A stretch of 64,000 nucleotides of DNA from Cephalopachus bancanus (lineage: Eukaryota > Chordata > Mammalia > Primates > Tarsiidae): positions 3,410,001 to 3,474,000 of the forward strand of contig JAPVLO010000054.1 in NCBI GenBank assembly GCA_027257055.1, read 5' to 3'. Position 1 is the stretch's first letter. Each line of letters starts with the position of its first letter. This document shows positions 21,698 through 32,747 of this stretch, piece after piece. Position numbers and translations under genes: made by a program. The notes below the pieces were generated by a model. It was not told the origin of the DNA, did not search any database, and saw nothing but the letters and a program-made list of their open reading frames with translations.

Positions 21698-22200
21698 AGC
21701 ATAGTTATATTCAAAAACAGGGAAGTGTCAAATACATAATATATTCTTACAATAAAATATTATGCTATAATTTAATAATCTCATGTTTTAATATCACCAA
21801 CTAATGACATTGGAAATTATTCATATTAATGTTAAATTTTTAAAGATAGTAAATTACATATAGTATGAGACAGTACACATACCTGTAGAAAAAATAGACA
21901 AAAAGTAAGATTATAGAACAATGAAATCTCTGACCCATTCTTAATAAGTATATGCTAGAATAGCAACTTTACAAATAGTCTGACATTTTCTAGAAAAGTA
22001 TAAGCATACTCTTTGACCCAATAATTCCACTACCGCGTGACCTCTAGAACTTTGCTTTTGTAAACTAAATTTTGACCTATAAATAGCTCTTGAAAATCTA
22101 TTTGGTATGTTGCAAGCAGCATTTTTTTAATAGATAAGCATGTATGGCACATAGTAAAGAATGATATTGTCTTATGAATTATTTGTTTCAGCTATCCACA
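21698..22200 (+). mobile_element. old L1 fragment(s), downstream half
   Basis: It continues the L1M interrupted at 20340 ('acaataaaatattatgctataattt'). A second old L1-like piece follows near 21990 ('agcatactctttgacccaataattccactac'). Confidence 0.6.
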
Positions 22201-23544
22201 CACAGATAAACGTGTGTTTCAGGGTTGTTACATAAAATGTTTTAATTACTGTTAGCCATGATTAAGAGTTTGTAAGCCATTAAAACTCTTGTAGATATGC
22301 CCTTAGAAAGGAATCTTATCAGGAGACAGGTATAGAATATTCATAATGAAGAAAACAAACCTCAATGTCCATTAATAGTAAAAGAGTTTATAAAATATTT
22401 ATCTAACATGCTTGGCCACCCCTCACTAAATGCCAATGGAGGAAGTAACTGTAATAACAAATGTTCCTATACATTTTCAAACATCCCCCTAGGGATTGTT
22501 ACCATCCCTTTGTATAACTCCAAACTAACACTTTGTAGCCAGCCAAATATCAGTTGTTGAATAAATGCCATAACTAATACAAAGATAAGCAAAACAGCTT
22601 GTGCCTGTGCTAGTAAAAATTAATAGTTTCTAATAATTAATAGGATTGAATTAGGTTAAAGGGTGATTAGATCCTAGATTTTATAAATAAATTTATCATG
22701 GCATTATTTGCTTAATTTCTGAAAAGTTCTTTATTCAAACATCTTTTCAGTTGTCATTCAGAAAATATTTATTGAGTGTTTACTATGAGTTAGCGCTTCT
22801 GAAGGACAGAGAAACTTTTGACCTCAAGGAGCTTACATTCTACATGAGAGCCCATTAACCAAAGAGCAAATGGATAGGAGAATTTCCTGCTTCTGTATAC
22901 AGTCGGTGGTGTTCACTCACTGCTCCATCCCACCCTCACTTCATCCTTTCCAGTTGCTCATGTAGAAGCAGAAATCAGAGGACCTTTCTTTCCCAAGGTC
23001 TACAGGTAGGAAATCAGTACAAGCTAAGCCATTAAAAGCATCACATTTTTATTGAATAATAAGAAAATATATTTCCCCAAATTCCTCTCATGCCCACACT
23101 AAAGCAGCATAGATTCAGAAATAACACAGGCGTAATTTTTGACAAGCAAATTATTATATATGTACTAAATAAATGAAATAACAAACTCAGCAAAGCCTCT
23201 GATTGTGACCTGGCAATCATCTAAATAGCCTGACTCTAGTTTATAATGAAGGATAAATGTGAATAAGGCAAATACAATTCACAAACTGCATTTAAAACTT
23301 CCACCTTCTGCCAAAGGGATCTCTTACCCTCTCATCTCACCTCCCAAATATAAATGCACATTTACATAATTAAATTTTGAGTGTTATTCTCCATAAGGTA
23401 TATTTCATGTAATTACAAAGCAACAGCAAAAATATAGTTTATCCTACTGAACATTAAGTTGAGAGTTGCTGCATAAGCATGATTTCTTTTTTTTTGTTAG
23501 CATATAAAAGTTAATATTATTTTTTTAAGTGGTATCGCATTGTG
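22201..23544. other. mostly unassigned; L2-era fragment near 22740-22850
   Basis: 'gaaaatatttattgagtgttt', 'actatgagttagcgcttctg' and 'aaggagcttacattctacatg' at 22750-22845 match the common old 'attgagcacctactatgtg...gagcttacattctag' repeat. The remainder is unassigned, with no gene seen. Confidence 0.45.
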
Positions 23545-24075
23545 TTTGTTGTTGTTGTTGCTGCTTTTTTTATTATAAAGATGTAGGGGTTCTAGCTGCG
23601 CTCGGTGACTCAGCCTGTAATCCCAGCACTTTGGGAGTCTGAGGCAAGTGGATTGACTGAGCCTGCCAGTTTGAGACCAGCCCGGACAACTTGGTGAGAC
23701 CTCGTCTCTACAATAAAAATAAAAAATAGTCGGGCGTGGTAGTGTGCCTCTGTAGTTTTGGGCTACTCGGAAGGCTGAGGTGGAAGGATCAATAGAGCCC
23801 AGAAGGTCCACACTGGGGTGGCCATGAGTGTGTATGTCACTGTGCTCCAGCCTGGGTGAAGGAGTGAGATTCCAACTCAAAAAAAAAAAAAAAAAAGACG
23901 TGGGGTACAATTCAGGTTAGGTGTACAAACATTGATTATGCAGGTACCCTTGTTGATGAGGTATGCCCCTCCCCTCCCCTAGCAGTTTCCCTAATTCCTT
24001 CAACTGCTAATCCCACCCCCCTCTCCTGACAGTTTCCCACTACTGCCAATCACTTTCTTATAGTATTATAATTAA
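23545..24075 (-). mobile_element. L1 3' end, minus strand, split by an Alu
   Basis: A degenerate T-rich (GTTGTTGTT) tail at 23548-23575 leads into 'aaagatgtagggg'. After the Alu the L1 resumes: 'gtggggtacaattcaggttagg', 'gttgatgaggtatgcccctcc', 'cagtttcccactactgccaat' (pieces). This is the complement of the window's common L1 3' untranslated region. It ends near 24075. Confidence 0.85.
23594..23896 (+). mobile_element. Alu dimer, older/diverged copy
   Basis: 'ggtgactcagcctgtaatcc', 'cagcactttgggagtctgag', linker 'ctacaataaaaataaaaa' and the right arm to 'gattccaactc' plus an A-tail. It differs from the younger copies ('cagcactttggg' instead of 'cgcacctttggg'). A diverged duplication (AAAGATGTAGGGG against AAAGACGTGGGG) flanks it inside the L1. 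Confidence 0.93.
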
Positions 24076-25359
24076 GAATAAAGCATGAACACATAACCAG
24101 AGCTTTATAGAAGTCTATACTAACTCAGATTCACTCAAAATTCAATAAGTTGTTTACTGAGTTTCTGTTTGTATTGAACTTCTATTACTCAGAGCTCAGG
24201 AGGAAGGACACAAAATCCTGAGTGGTGAATTTTCTGATGTTATACCTGGGTCTTGACTAAGTGTCCCTTCAAGCTTCTGGTTAAAAATTCTGAATCTAGA
24301 AATGACTCAAAATGAAATGGTTCTTCACCAGTATTTTATTTTTCTTATTTAAATAAGTGCTTAGCTATATGAGGTAAAAGTTACTATTCCAAAAACAGGT
24401 GGTTAAGAGCGTCTAACCTGAACTGGTATAAACAAAAGAGGAAAACTTATGAAAAGTCCACAAGTGAATTTTACTTCAGGCTTGACAGGGCTCAGGGACT
24501 CAAATGATGTCCTCAGATCCAAGTGTCTAATATATAAGCTCTGTTGGTCTCTTTCTTAGAATACACATGTTAGCAAGATGGCTGACCACAGTGCAGTTTC
24601 TGATCATTTTCCCTACACAATGAAAGTTCTGGACCTGGCTTTCATTGGTCCATATTGGGGCACAGGCCAGGGGAGTGCCATTTCTGATCGGCCAGTTTGA
24701 ATCACATTCCTATCTCTATAATCAGATAAAATCAACTCAAGTTGAATCACCCAGGCTACTAGTGGGAGAAGGGGTGGTCCCCTCGGAAGTTTAAACTAGT
24801 ATTAACCAAAGAAAAGAAAAATATATTCTTGGGTAAAGAAAAAAGAGCATATGTTTACCACAAATGGCAAGCTCATGTCTTTCAGGCAATAAGAATATTG
24901 ATTTGTAAATGGGGATACTACAAGAAAGAGCTGTAGATTAATAGTCAAAATTTATTATTTTTAATTTTAACTCAACTGGTTTTAGCTACATGACAGGAGT
25001 CTTGTTAGAAGTGAGTATGAGGTGAAAGTGTGTTATAGGCATTTGAATAATAATTTATCATTAAACACTATCCTTGTTACTCAAGAGGCTGAGAATGTAT
25101 CCCTTGGAAAGCATTTTTCAAATATCTGAATTCCACTGATGCAACAAGTATATGAACATAATAAAGTGGTTGTAGTAGATATTGGGTGTTGCCCACCAAC
25201 CTTTCTCCTGACTGGCAGAACCCCATTTTATTTAAGAAACTCATTCTCCTTCATAGTGTCATTTGCTCTACTAATTCAAAATGGCAATGACATTTCGTGG
25301 CTTTGCCATCCACTAAGATCTTGGAGTCCTCTGACCCAGCCAACAACAAGATTCAAAAA
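24076..25359. other. unassigned with an ancient repeat at about 24440-24760
   Basis: 'ttacttcaggcttgacaggg', 'gctcagggactcaaatgatg' and 'tagcaagatggctgaccaca' at 24475-24590 belong to a common old mammalian repeat I cannot name, related to the sequence at 26815-27535. No gene is seen. A frame at 25139-25405 has no recognisable product. Confidence 0.45.
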
Positions 25360-25560
25360 AGTAGGAAAGAACACACTTTTCTTAAGCACCTTTCCTCAGA
25401 AGTAACACACGTTATTACTTCTGCTCACATTTCATGGGTCAGAACTAGACACACTTTTTCAAAATGCAAGAAGTGCTAGAAAATATAGCCGCTGGCTGGA
25501 CAACCACTTCTAAAAGGAGATTCTATTTCATGGAAGGCAAAGCCCACAGCTAGCCGTGTC
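25360..25560 (+). repeat. ancient interspersed repeat, unnamed
   Basis: 'cttaagcacctttcctcagaag', 'taacacacgttattacttctg' and 'ctcacatttcatgggtcagaac' match a common old repeat ('...gtcacttctgctcacatttcattggccagaac...'). Confidence 0.55.
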
Positions 25561-25631
25561 TATCATGTTAACTAAGATGGTAATCAACACCAAAACAAAC
25601 TTTTTTCAAGGGACAGAAAAGAAGGTGAAAA

Positions 25632-25914
25632 GCCGGACTCGGTGGCTCAGCCTGTAACCCCGCACCTTTGGGAGGCTGAGGTGAGTGGATTGCCTGAGCC
25701 TGCGGGTTCGAGACCCGCCTGGGCAGCAAGACCTCATCTCTACAATAAATAAAAAAATCAGCCAGGCGTGGTAGCGCAGGCCTGTAATTCTGGGCTGCTT
25801 GGAAGGCTGAGGTGGAAGGATCGCCGGAGCCCATCAGGTCAAGGCTGCGTGCACTCCAGTCTGGGCAACAGAGTGAGACTCCAACTCAAAAACAAACAAA
25901 CAAACAACAAAAAA
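25632..25914 (+). mobile_element. Alu dimer with deletion in the right arm
   Basis: It starts GCCGGACTCGGTGGCTCAG and has the CTACAATAAAT linker. The right arm jumps from 'caggtcaaggctgcgt' to 'gcactccagtctgggc', missing about 20 bases present in sister copies. The tail is (CAAA)n then A. An exact 15-base duplication AAAAGAAGGTGAAAA flanks it at 25617-25631 and 25915-25929. Confidence 0.96.
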
Positions 25915-25939
25915 AAAAGAAGGTGAAAATTCTTTTAAG

Positions 25940-26400
25940 TCAAGATTGTCTATTAATTTCTCAGGGAGGCTATAAAAAATTATCTCAAACTTAGTGGCTT
26001 AAAAACAATCAAAATTATCTCTGAGTTTTGGAGGCAAGAACCCTAAAATCTGTTTGTTGACAGGGCTGTGCTCTCTCGCTGAAGGTTCTATAGAAGAACA
26101 CTCCTTTACCTCTTCCAGGGTTTAGTGGTTCTAAGTGTTCCTTGGTTTAGGACTGTCCAACTCCAATCTCTGCCTCCATCTTCACATGGTCTTCTCTGCA
26201 TCTGTGTCTTCTCTTCTAAGGATACTTTTTGTTGGATCTAAGGTCTACCCTAGTCTAAGATGATCTAATCTGAAGCTCCATAACTTTATTACATCTTAAA
26301 ATACCCTTTACTCAAGTAAAGTCACATTCATACATTCTGAGTGGACACATCTTTTCTTTTTTTCCATAGGGGTGAGAGGCACCATTCAAGCCACTACATG
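25940..26400 (+). repeat. ancient interspersed repeat, unnamed
   Basis: 'ttctcagggaggctataaaa', 'aaacttagtggcttaaaaacaa', 'ccatcttcacatggtcttctc', 'actcaagtaaagtcacattc' and 'cattctgagtggaca' follow the familiar 'ttcctagggctgccataacaaag...gtggcttaaaacaac...' repeat. I cannot name the family. Confidence 0.65.
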
Positions 26401-26644
26401 TCCTTTGGGAACCCTAGAATGATTTAGGTTTACCTGTGTCTTCTTTAGCTTGGCCAGATTAGATGACTTCACACAGTTTTATGTAACTGAGATGCTGAAA
26501 ATCATTCTTCACACAGAAAGGTGAAATTATTTTTGCCAAGAGCAATAGATAGCATTGCTGGAGGAGTATCTGCATATAGGAATTGATAACAATTATCAAT
26601 GATATTTATTCTGAATTTCATTTCTTTATTATATGTGTTTATGT

Positions 26645-26805
26645 ATAAGAGGCAGTAATGCAATATTCAAAGGATTAAGATAGACCTGGATTCAGATATA
26701 AGCTCAGATACTTTTAAATATGTGATCTTGGGAAGGTACTTAGCCTCCATAATCCTCAGTTTTCTCATATGAAAAACAGGGGTTATTGCATTGTATCACA
26801 TAAGA
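26645..26805 (+). repeat. MIR
   Basis: 'gatagacctggattcagata', 'tgtgatcttgggaaggtactt', 'cctcagttttctcatatgaa' and 'aacaggggttattgcattg' match the MIR consensus closely. Confidence 0.85.
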
Positions 26806-27009
26806 AGTTTTAGTGGCAATAAATAGAAAACAATGTCGTAACAACAAGGAATACTATTACCTCACATAATTTGAAGTCCAAGAGTAGGGCAAGCTGGTGT
26901 GGCCTGCATAATAGTCTGATGATCATCCCAAGGCCCTACATTCTTAGGACCACTTCACTCTACCCTCTTCAACATCATCTTCAACCTGACTGGTTCTTTT
27001 TGTGGCCAC

Positions 27010-27318
27010 AAGATAAACATATGGACTTCGCAGCAACTTGGATGGATTTAGAGTCGATCATACTCAGTGATCTATCACAGAAACAAAGAACAAAATGCCA
27101 TATGTTCTCACTCATAAGTGGACCTTGAACAATTATAATACTATAAGAAAGAGATTGTCCATAGTGGATAACTGTCAGGGGAGAGAGGGTGGGATTGGCA
27201 GTTGAGGGAAACTGCTAGGGGAGGGAGGGGCACACCTCATCAACAAGGGTACCTGTCATAATCAACATTTGTATACCTGACCATGCATTGTACCCCCCAA
27301 CTTTATAATAATAAAAAG
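27010..27318 (+). mobile_element. 5'-truncated L1, end of ORF2 and 3' untranslated region
   Basis: It begins in the last ORF2 codons (frame 26871-27128 contains the L1 ORF2 C-terminal segment up to its stop at 27126). It runs through a G-rich 3' untranslated region and ends 'attgtaccccccaactttat' plus an AATAAA-rich tail. Only about 39 codons of ORF2 survive, so it has no function. Confidence 0.92.
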
Positions 27319-27484
27319 GAAGGCTTTAGCAGTTATAAATTCATATCTTGACAACACAACATCAAGAAGAAGAGAGACGATCTCTTCTTATCCCTCTTTC
27401 TAATGAATAAGAAAACTTTTCTAATAATTCACTGACCCCTTTCATGTCATTAGCCTGAATTGGGTCACATGCCCACCAGCCTAT

Positions 27485-27520
27485 TTGGCAAGGTTGGTGG
27501 AATGAACATGAATGGCTTAG
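27485..27520 (+). repeat. 36-base source copy of a direct repeat
   Basis: This segment (starts TTGGCAAGGTTGG, ends ATGGCTTAG) is identical over 36 bases to 28731-28766, and the flanks do not match. Here it lies in its natural context within the ancient repeat at 26815-27535. Confidence 0.97.
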
Positions 27521-27689
27521 CATCATTTAGTATAGAAGATATGCTGAGGATTCAGTTGCAAATGTCTAACACAATCCCATCCATGCTTTCCCAGTTGAAT
27601 AGCCAAGGAGTAAATATGTATTCAAATTTTCTAGAAACTAAAAGACCATTTAAACTCAGAGACCTGTATCTATTTAGATAATTGAAGCA

Positions 27690-28862
27690 ATAACTATCTT
27701 TTTTCAAACAGACAACAAGAGGTTCAGATGGGTTTACTGGTGAATTATGCCAAACAGTTATGAAAGAAATTATACAAATTCTCTACAATCTCTTTCAGAA
27801 GACAGAAGCAGAGGGAATACTTTTAACTCATTCTATAAGGTCAGTATTACCCTAGTACCAAAGACTACAAGAAAACCATAGACTGAAATCTCTCATGAAC
27901 ATGCCTGTAACAATACTCAACAATATATTAGCAAATTAAATCCAACAATATGTAAAAAAAAAAAAAAAAGAATTATACACCATGACCAGCTATGAAAGGT
28001 TGGTTTAATATTTGTAAATCAATTAATGAAATCTATCACTTCAATAGGCTAAAGAAGAAAAATCACATGATCATACCAATAGATGTAGAGAAAGCATTTG
28101 ACAAAATCTAACACTAATTTATGATAAAAACTCTCAATAAACAAGGAATAAAGGGGAACTCTCTCAACTTGATAATGAACATCTGCAAAAAATCTATAGC
28201 TACGACCATACTTAATGGTGATCAGAAACAAAGCAAGGATGTTTCTCTCATCACTTATTGTCAACATCATACTGAAAGTCCTACTTAATGCACTAAGATA
28301 AGAAATAAAAGTTACATGAATTGGGAGGAAATAAGACTGTAGTTGTTCACAAATGACATGATCACCTACCTAGAAATTCCAAAAAAGCTGACACAAATCA
28401 CACCTGAAACTAATAAACAGTCATAGCAAATTTGCAGGATACAAGGTTAATATACAAAGTCAATTGCTTTCCTAATAGCATCAATGAACAAGTAGAATTT
28501 GAAATTAAAAACACATTACCATTTACATTAGCAACCCCTGAAAATGAAATAATTATAAAATTATTCCATATGATACAAGAATGATAGATATATATCATAC
28601 TCATTTGTCAAAACTCATAAAATGTACAACACAAAGAGTTAATCCTAATGTAAACTATGGACTTTGGGTGATAATAGCATGTCAGTAGTTATAACAAGTA
28701 CACCACTGTGGTGTAGGAGGTTGATAGTTATTGGCAAGGTTGGTGGAATGAACATGAATGGCTTAGTATATAAGTGGAAATGGGGTATATGGAAACTGTA
28801 ATTTCTGATCAATCTTGCTGTAAAACTAAAACTACTCTATAAACAAATTGTATTAATTTTAA
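27690..28862 (+). mobile_element. old L1 (L1MA/L1MB-like), internally rearranged
   Basis: ORF2-derived pieces: 'gatgggtttactggtgaatt', 'caaattctctacaatctctttc', 'ttaactcattctataaggtc', 'agcatttgacaaaatctaac', 'aaatgacatgatcacctacc'. The element then jumps to a 3' end with 'gtaaactatggactttggg' and 'ctgtaaaactaaaactactc'. A 36-base foreign segment sits in that 3' end. Every frame is broken. Confidence 0.85.
28731..28766 (+). repeat. 36-base copy inserted in an L1 3' end
   Basis: Identical over 36 bases to 27485-27520. It interrupts the L1 3' untranslated region between 'gtaggaggttgatagtta' and 'tataagtggaaatgggg', where the L1 consensus has other sequence. Confidence 0.95.
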
Positions 28863-28924
28863 AAACCACAGAGAATTGCAGCCCATGACATACACAAGGT
28901 TTATACACAAAAATATTCCAGAGT

Positions 28925-29215
28925 TAATCAGACCCTGCTGACTGCCTATATAAATCATATATTTAAGTTTCATCTCAACAAATCACTTCTAATTCTCCCT
29001 ATGTATATCTTTTGCCGGACATGAAATTCTGTATCAGCAACCCCCAGAAAAAAAATATGCCCTCAAAAGATCTGTTATTATTTCAGATTTTCACATGAAA
29101 TGTCTTTAAAACTGTAAACTATTCTTCGAGGAAGGGGATCATATTTTTCCAATGTTCTCTGTCTTCTTTAGCAGCTTGATGTTTGCTCAATAAATGAAGA
29201 ATAACGAACCCCTAG
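28925..29215 (+). repeat. L2 3' end
   Basis: 'cagaccctgctgactgcc', 'cttctaattctccctatgta', 'cgaggaaggggatcatattt' and 'ttgctcaataaatgaagaat' follow the L2 3' untranslated region, which ends in a '...gctcaataaatatttgttgaatga' motif. Confidence 0.7.
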
Positions 29216-30084
29216 TGTCAAACATTGTTTAAAAGATAGTGTATCCAAACCATTTGAACTCATGTGAAAAGAATCTTCCCCTTGAAAATAAAGTCAAATA
29301 TAAATCTTTCAATTTTGCACCACACAAAGTGTAAATAATACAGCATCAGTGTATTTGTTGATGGCCGTTTCATGCTTGCATAAATATTTGTATATAAAAT
29401 TTAAATCTAAGGTTCCCTCAGCCCCTACATCTTATTTTCTGTGCCAAATAATCAGTGTGTGGATTAAATTTTCTAGGAGTAGCACACAGCTGTTAGGTGC
29501 CACAAATATATTAAGCTACAAAAATCTATTTGAAGGCAACGTTTCTGAAAAAGGCTCACCACCTCATCTGTGATAAGTCTTAGAGCCTTTCATTCATTAT
29601 AATTAGGTTCAACAGCCAAATAAAAAGACTACATGAAAGCCTAACAACTGAAGGTCATGTTCAAAGTTGGAGGGAGGACACAGTGGAACATATGAGAGGG
29701 AGTTTCTATAAAAACTTTCTCTTACCCTTTAGTGTCTTAACACACATAATCCATGGTTTGCTGCTGGTTATTTGTTTTAGCCCTACAGATGCTGCAACAA
29801 AATCAGTCTCAGGCCGGGAGAGCCTCACTTGTGGGAAAAAAGATACGCATTTTAAAATTAAAAATCATTATAACAATTAGATCTATTAAACCCCTACATG
29901 CAGAGTAGTTTTTAAATATTTATAGGCAGAAGGTAGGCTTCTCTTTGAGAGTTCAAATCTTCATTGAAGATATTAAAATATTCAGCTCTCAATAAATCCA
30001 AACTGAATTTTGAAAGAGATTTTAGAATTTCTATTAAAACAGTGGTGTACTTTTTTTTTCTTCAGGTAAGTCTACAGAATACTT
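29216..30084. other. unassigned
   Basis: No gene or repeat recognised. Short frames at 29349-29573 and 29683-29880 show no known motif. Confidence 0.4.
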
Positions 30085-30300
30085 GCAGGTTTTGAGCACT
30101 GAGCTAAAGAAAATGCCTTATCTACATCAAGTGATTTGCCAATATTGTCCCTTTTCAACACCCTTTAAGGTAGCAATTTTTTTTTCCACTTTACAAATGA
30201 GCAAAGTGAGCTGGAAGAGCCTAAGGTACATTCCTAGGATCCTCAGAGCAGTAAAGAGCTAAGTCCAGATTCAGTTCAGATCCATCTTGGTCAGGCCTCA
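30085..30300 (+). repeat. MIR
   Basis: 'gtttgagcactgagctaaag', 'tttcaacaccctttaaggta', 'ccactttacaaatgagcaaag' and 'cagtaaagagctaagtcc' track the MIR consensus. A T run expands its middle. Confidence 0.8.
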
Positions 30301-30479
30301 GAGGCCTAGACTCTTTTCCTCCATTCTCTGTTCATCAAAAGAATTTGGGATTTTGCAAAACTTCTTAACCTGTATTGAAAGCAAAACAATTCAATCAATA
30401 CTCATTGTCTAAAATTCAATAGTATATGAATTGTCTGCCTCGCAATTGCCCTGGTTCTTCCCCCACCCCTTTTTTTTCC

Positions 30480-30925
30480 CCCTTTATTTATTTTAAAGAT
30501 GTAGGGAACATTTCAGGGTTAGGTATACAAATGTTCTTTATGCAGGTACCATTGTTGAGGTGTGCCCCTCCTTCCCCTGGCAGTTTCCCTCAACTGCCAA
30601 TCACACCCCCGTCCCCTGGAAGTTTCCCACTACTGCCAATTCCTTTCTTACAGTATTATGATAATTGTTCAAGGTCCACTTAAGAGTGAGAACATACAGT
30701 ACTCTGTTCTTTGTTTCTGTGATAGATCACTGAGGATGACTGACTCTAAATCCATCCGAGTTGCTGAGAAAGTCCATGTGTTTGTCCTTCTTTATGGCTG
30801 CATAATATTCCATTGTGTATATGTACCACATTTTTTTTATCCTGTCCAGCTTCGATTCACAGCATGGTTGGTTCCATGTTTTTGCTATTGTGAATAGAGC
30901 TGCAATTGTCCTGTTTCTTATATGG
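30480..30925 (-). mobile_element. L1 3' end, minus strand
   Basis: T-rich tail, then 'aaagatgtagggaacatttc', 'gttgaggtgtgcccctcc', the complement of the ORF2 end ('gtttctgtgatagatcactg' near 30713), and 'attccattgtgtatatgtacc'. It is truncated at about 30925. Overlapping frames at 30426-30897 are antisense artefacts. Confidence 0.92.
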
Positions 30926-31256
30926 ATAGTTAACTTTTGTCACAGGTGTCACATCTTCTCCCAACTACACTGTCAGCAACACAAGGGCAACTTTACCCTC
31001 ATTTTTCCCTTCCCAGGATCTGGCCTGCATGCCATTATAGGGGAGACATATAATAGCATTGTCAAGGAACACACAACTTTCACTAAGAACCAATGTCAAG
31101 TCCCTACGTTAAAGTCAAATGGAATCCAGTTTTCTATAAATGTAACTCTACTGAGTTAAAAGTAAAATTGTTATATGACAAATTATTGTATGGGTCATAT
31201 GTTAAACCATATAAATATAAATATGGTCCCATAAAAAGTTATCAAAACAGATTACC
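30926..31256. other. unassigned
   Basis: No recognised gene or family. The segment 30935-31090 is less AT-rich than its surroundings. Confidence 0.4.
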
Positions 31257-31417
31257 GGCCAGGCGCAATGGGTCTTACCTATAATCCCAGCACTTTGGGA
31301 GGCCAAGGTGAGAGGACTGCCTGAGCCCATGGGTTCGAGAACAACCTGGGCAACTTGGCGAGGCCTCATGTCTACAATAAAATCAAGAAAAATTAGCTGG
31401 GATTGATGGCACATATG
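31257..31417 (+). mobile_element. truncated Alu (left arm plus start of right arm)
   Basis: It begins GGCCAGGCGCAATGGGTC, keeps 'cagcactttgggaggcc', B-box 'tgggttcgagaac' and linker 'ctacaataaaatcaag'. It stops after 'attagctgggattgatggc', so most of the right arm and the tail are missing. It is older than the GCCGGGCTC copies. Confidence 0.88.
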
Positions 31418-31419
31418 TT

Positions 31420-31760
31420 GCATCCTTGGTCTTTTCATGTTTTATGATATTGATATTTTTGAAGGGTATAGGACAATTTAGTCTCATCTAATGTTTCTTC
31501 ATGCTTTGATTTAGTTTTGCACTTTAGGAAGGAATCAAGGATGTTCTGTTTGTCTCAATGCACCATATTAGAGAGTATGTAATATCAATTCCCCCATTAA
31601 TTATGATGTTTACTTTGATTATGTATTAAGGTGATGACTGTGAGGTTTCTCTGACATAAAGTTACTATTTTCCCATTGTAATTAATAAGGATCTTGTGGG
31701 CAGATATAATGCTATTTTTAAAATATGATTTTAAATTCTGAGAAATGATAAGGCAAATGC
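31420..31760 (-). mobile_element. ancient L1M-like 3' region, minus strand
   Basis: 'ttttcatgttttatgatattg', 'tttttgaagggtataggacaa', 'aaggaatcaaggatgttctg', 'ggttaaggtgatgactg'-like sequence and 'attaataaggatcttgtggg' follow a widespread old repeat that I associate with L1M 3' ends. The family call is tentative. Confidence 0.5.
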
Positions 31761-32335
31761 TTTTTTCCCCTTTTTGATTTTATCAGTATAGCATGAGCTA
31801 TCTATGATCCTAAATTTTTAAGAGACTAAAAATATCCATTTTATCTGGAACACTCATGTGTTTCAAATGATATAAATTACAGTAATCTATTCTATCTAAA
31901 ATATAAACTTTTCCATATATTTTTAAGGGCAAGAATAGCTTCATGGTTATAGGTTCGTAATTGCTTGACAAAAGATAAAACATTTCCAATCATTCTTATT
32001 GTTCATGAAACTAGAACCCTATTCATTTAAAACAATTTGTGGCAACTGATTTTAATTTACATAAGGCAAGATTTGCTAATATTTTCTAAGAAATTTTTAT
32101 TTTGTAAAAGTGCCCATTGGCACATCTTGTCCTACAGTATTAAATATAATCTAATTACCTGCAGAAAACTTTCAGATTGGGGATATTTCAGAATAATTGA
32201 GATCTTCCTTTGGATAAAGTAGTAAAACATTGCTTACCTACATGCTTAAGGATAATATGATAGACCCTTCAGAAATCTTGTTAGCTAATGAAGAAATCTA
32301 TGAATTTTGCAAAGACCATGCTGACTGCTCTATGG
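31761..32335. other. unassigned AT-rich DNA
   Basis: No gene or repeat recognised. The frame at 32037-32222 is short and without a motif. Confidence 0.4.
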
Positions 32336-32339
32336 AAAA

Positions 32340-32700
32340 TGGATTCGAGAAGGAGAACAAGTGAAAACAGGGAGACCATAGAGGAGGCTGTGCGGTAATC
32401 CAGAGAAGAGATGATAACCACACCAATTCAAGACTTAATTTAGAGAAGGCATCCATAAGAATTGGTGGTTATTTGGCTATAAGGAGTAAAATAAAGAGAA
32501 ATGGCAGGCCAACCCTCCAGATTAAATTTGAGCAACTGCGTGGACAGGTTGCCATTTACCTTGTGGGTAAGACCAGGGAAGCAGGAGGAGTTTGGCACAT
32601 GTTGCTTATGAGATGCCATTGAGGCACTGGTGGATCCATCCAGGGGCATTTGGATATACGAGTCTGGAGTACAAAAGCCTAGTGCTCTTGCATGTTGAGA
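32340..32700 (+). repeat. long ancient interspersed repeat fragment, unnamed
   Basis: 'gggagaccatagaggaggct', 'gtgcggtaatccagagaaga', 'gatgataaccacaccaattc' and 'tttggatatacgagtctggag' match a long old mammalian repeat whose text I remember but not its name. Probably the same family as 38540-38965 and 41480-41900. Confidence 0.6.
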
Positions 32701-32747
32701 CTAAACTGGTACTATTTTTCAATTAGCTTTCACCAAATGGAGTGTTA

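Larger units (their letters stand above)
26815..27535 (+). repeat. ancient repeat interrupted by an L1 3' end
   Basis: The left part ('aagtccaagagtagggcaag', 'gtggccacaagat') and the right part ('ggctttagcagttataaatt', 'gaattgggtcacatgcccacc', 'ggaatgaacatgaatggctta') fit one old repeat ('...gcaagatggctgcagcag...gggtcacatgcccatcc...'). The L1 at 27010-27318 sits between them. The final 36 bases of the right part recur at 28731-28766. Confidence 0.6.

Noticed and set aside
27460..27681. 73-codon frame with a Met/Gly/Asn-rich start
   Set aside because: Its first part is the ancient repeat that also supplies the 36-base copy. No known protein resembles it.
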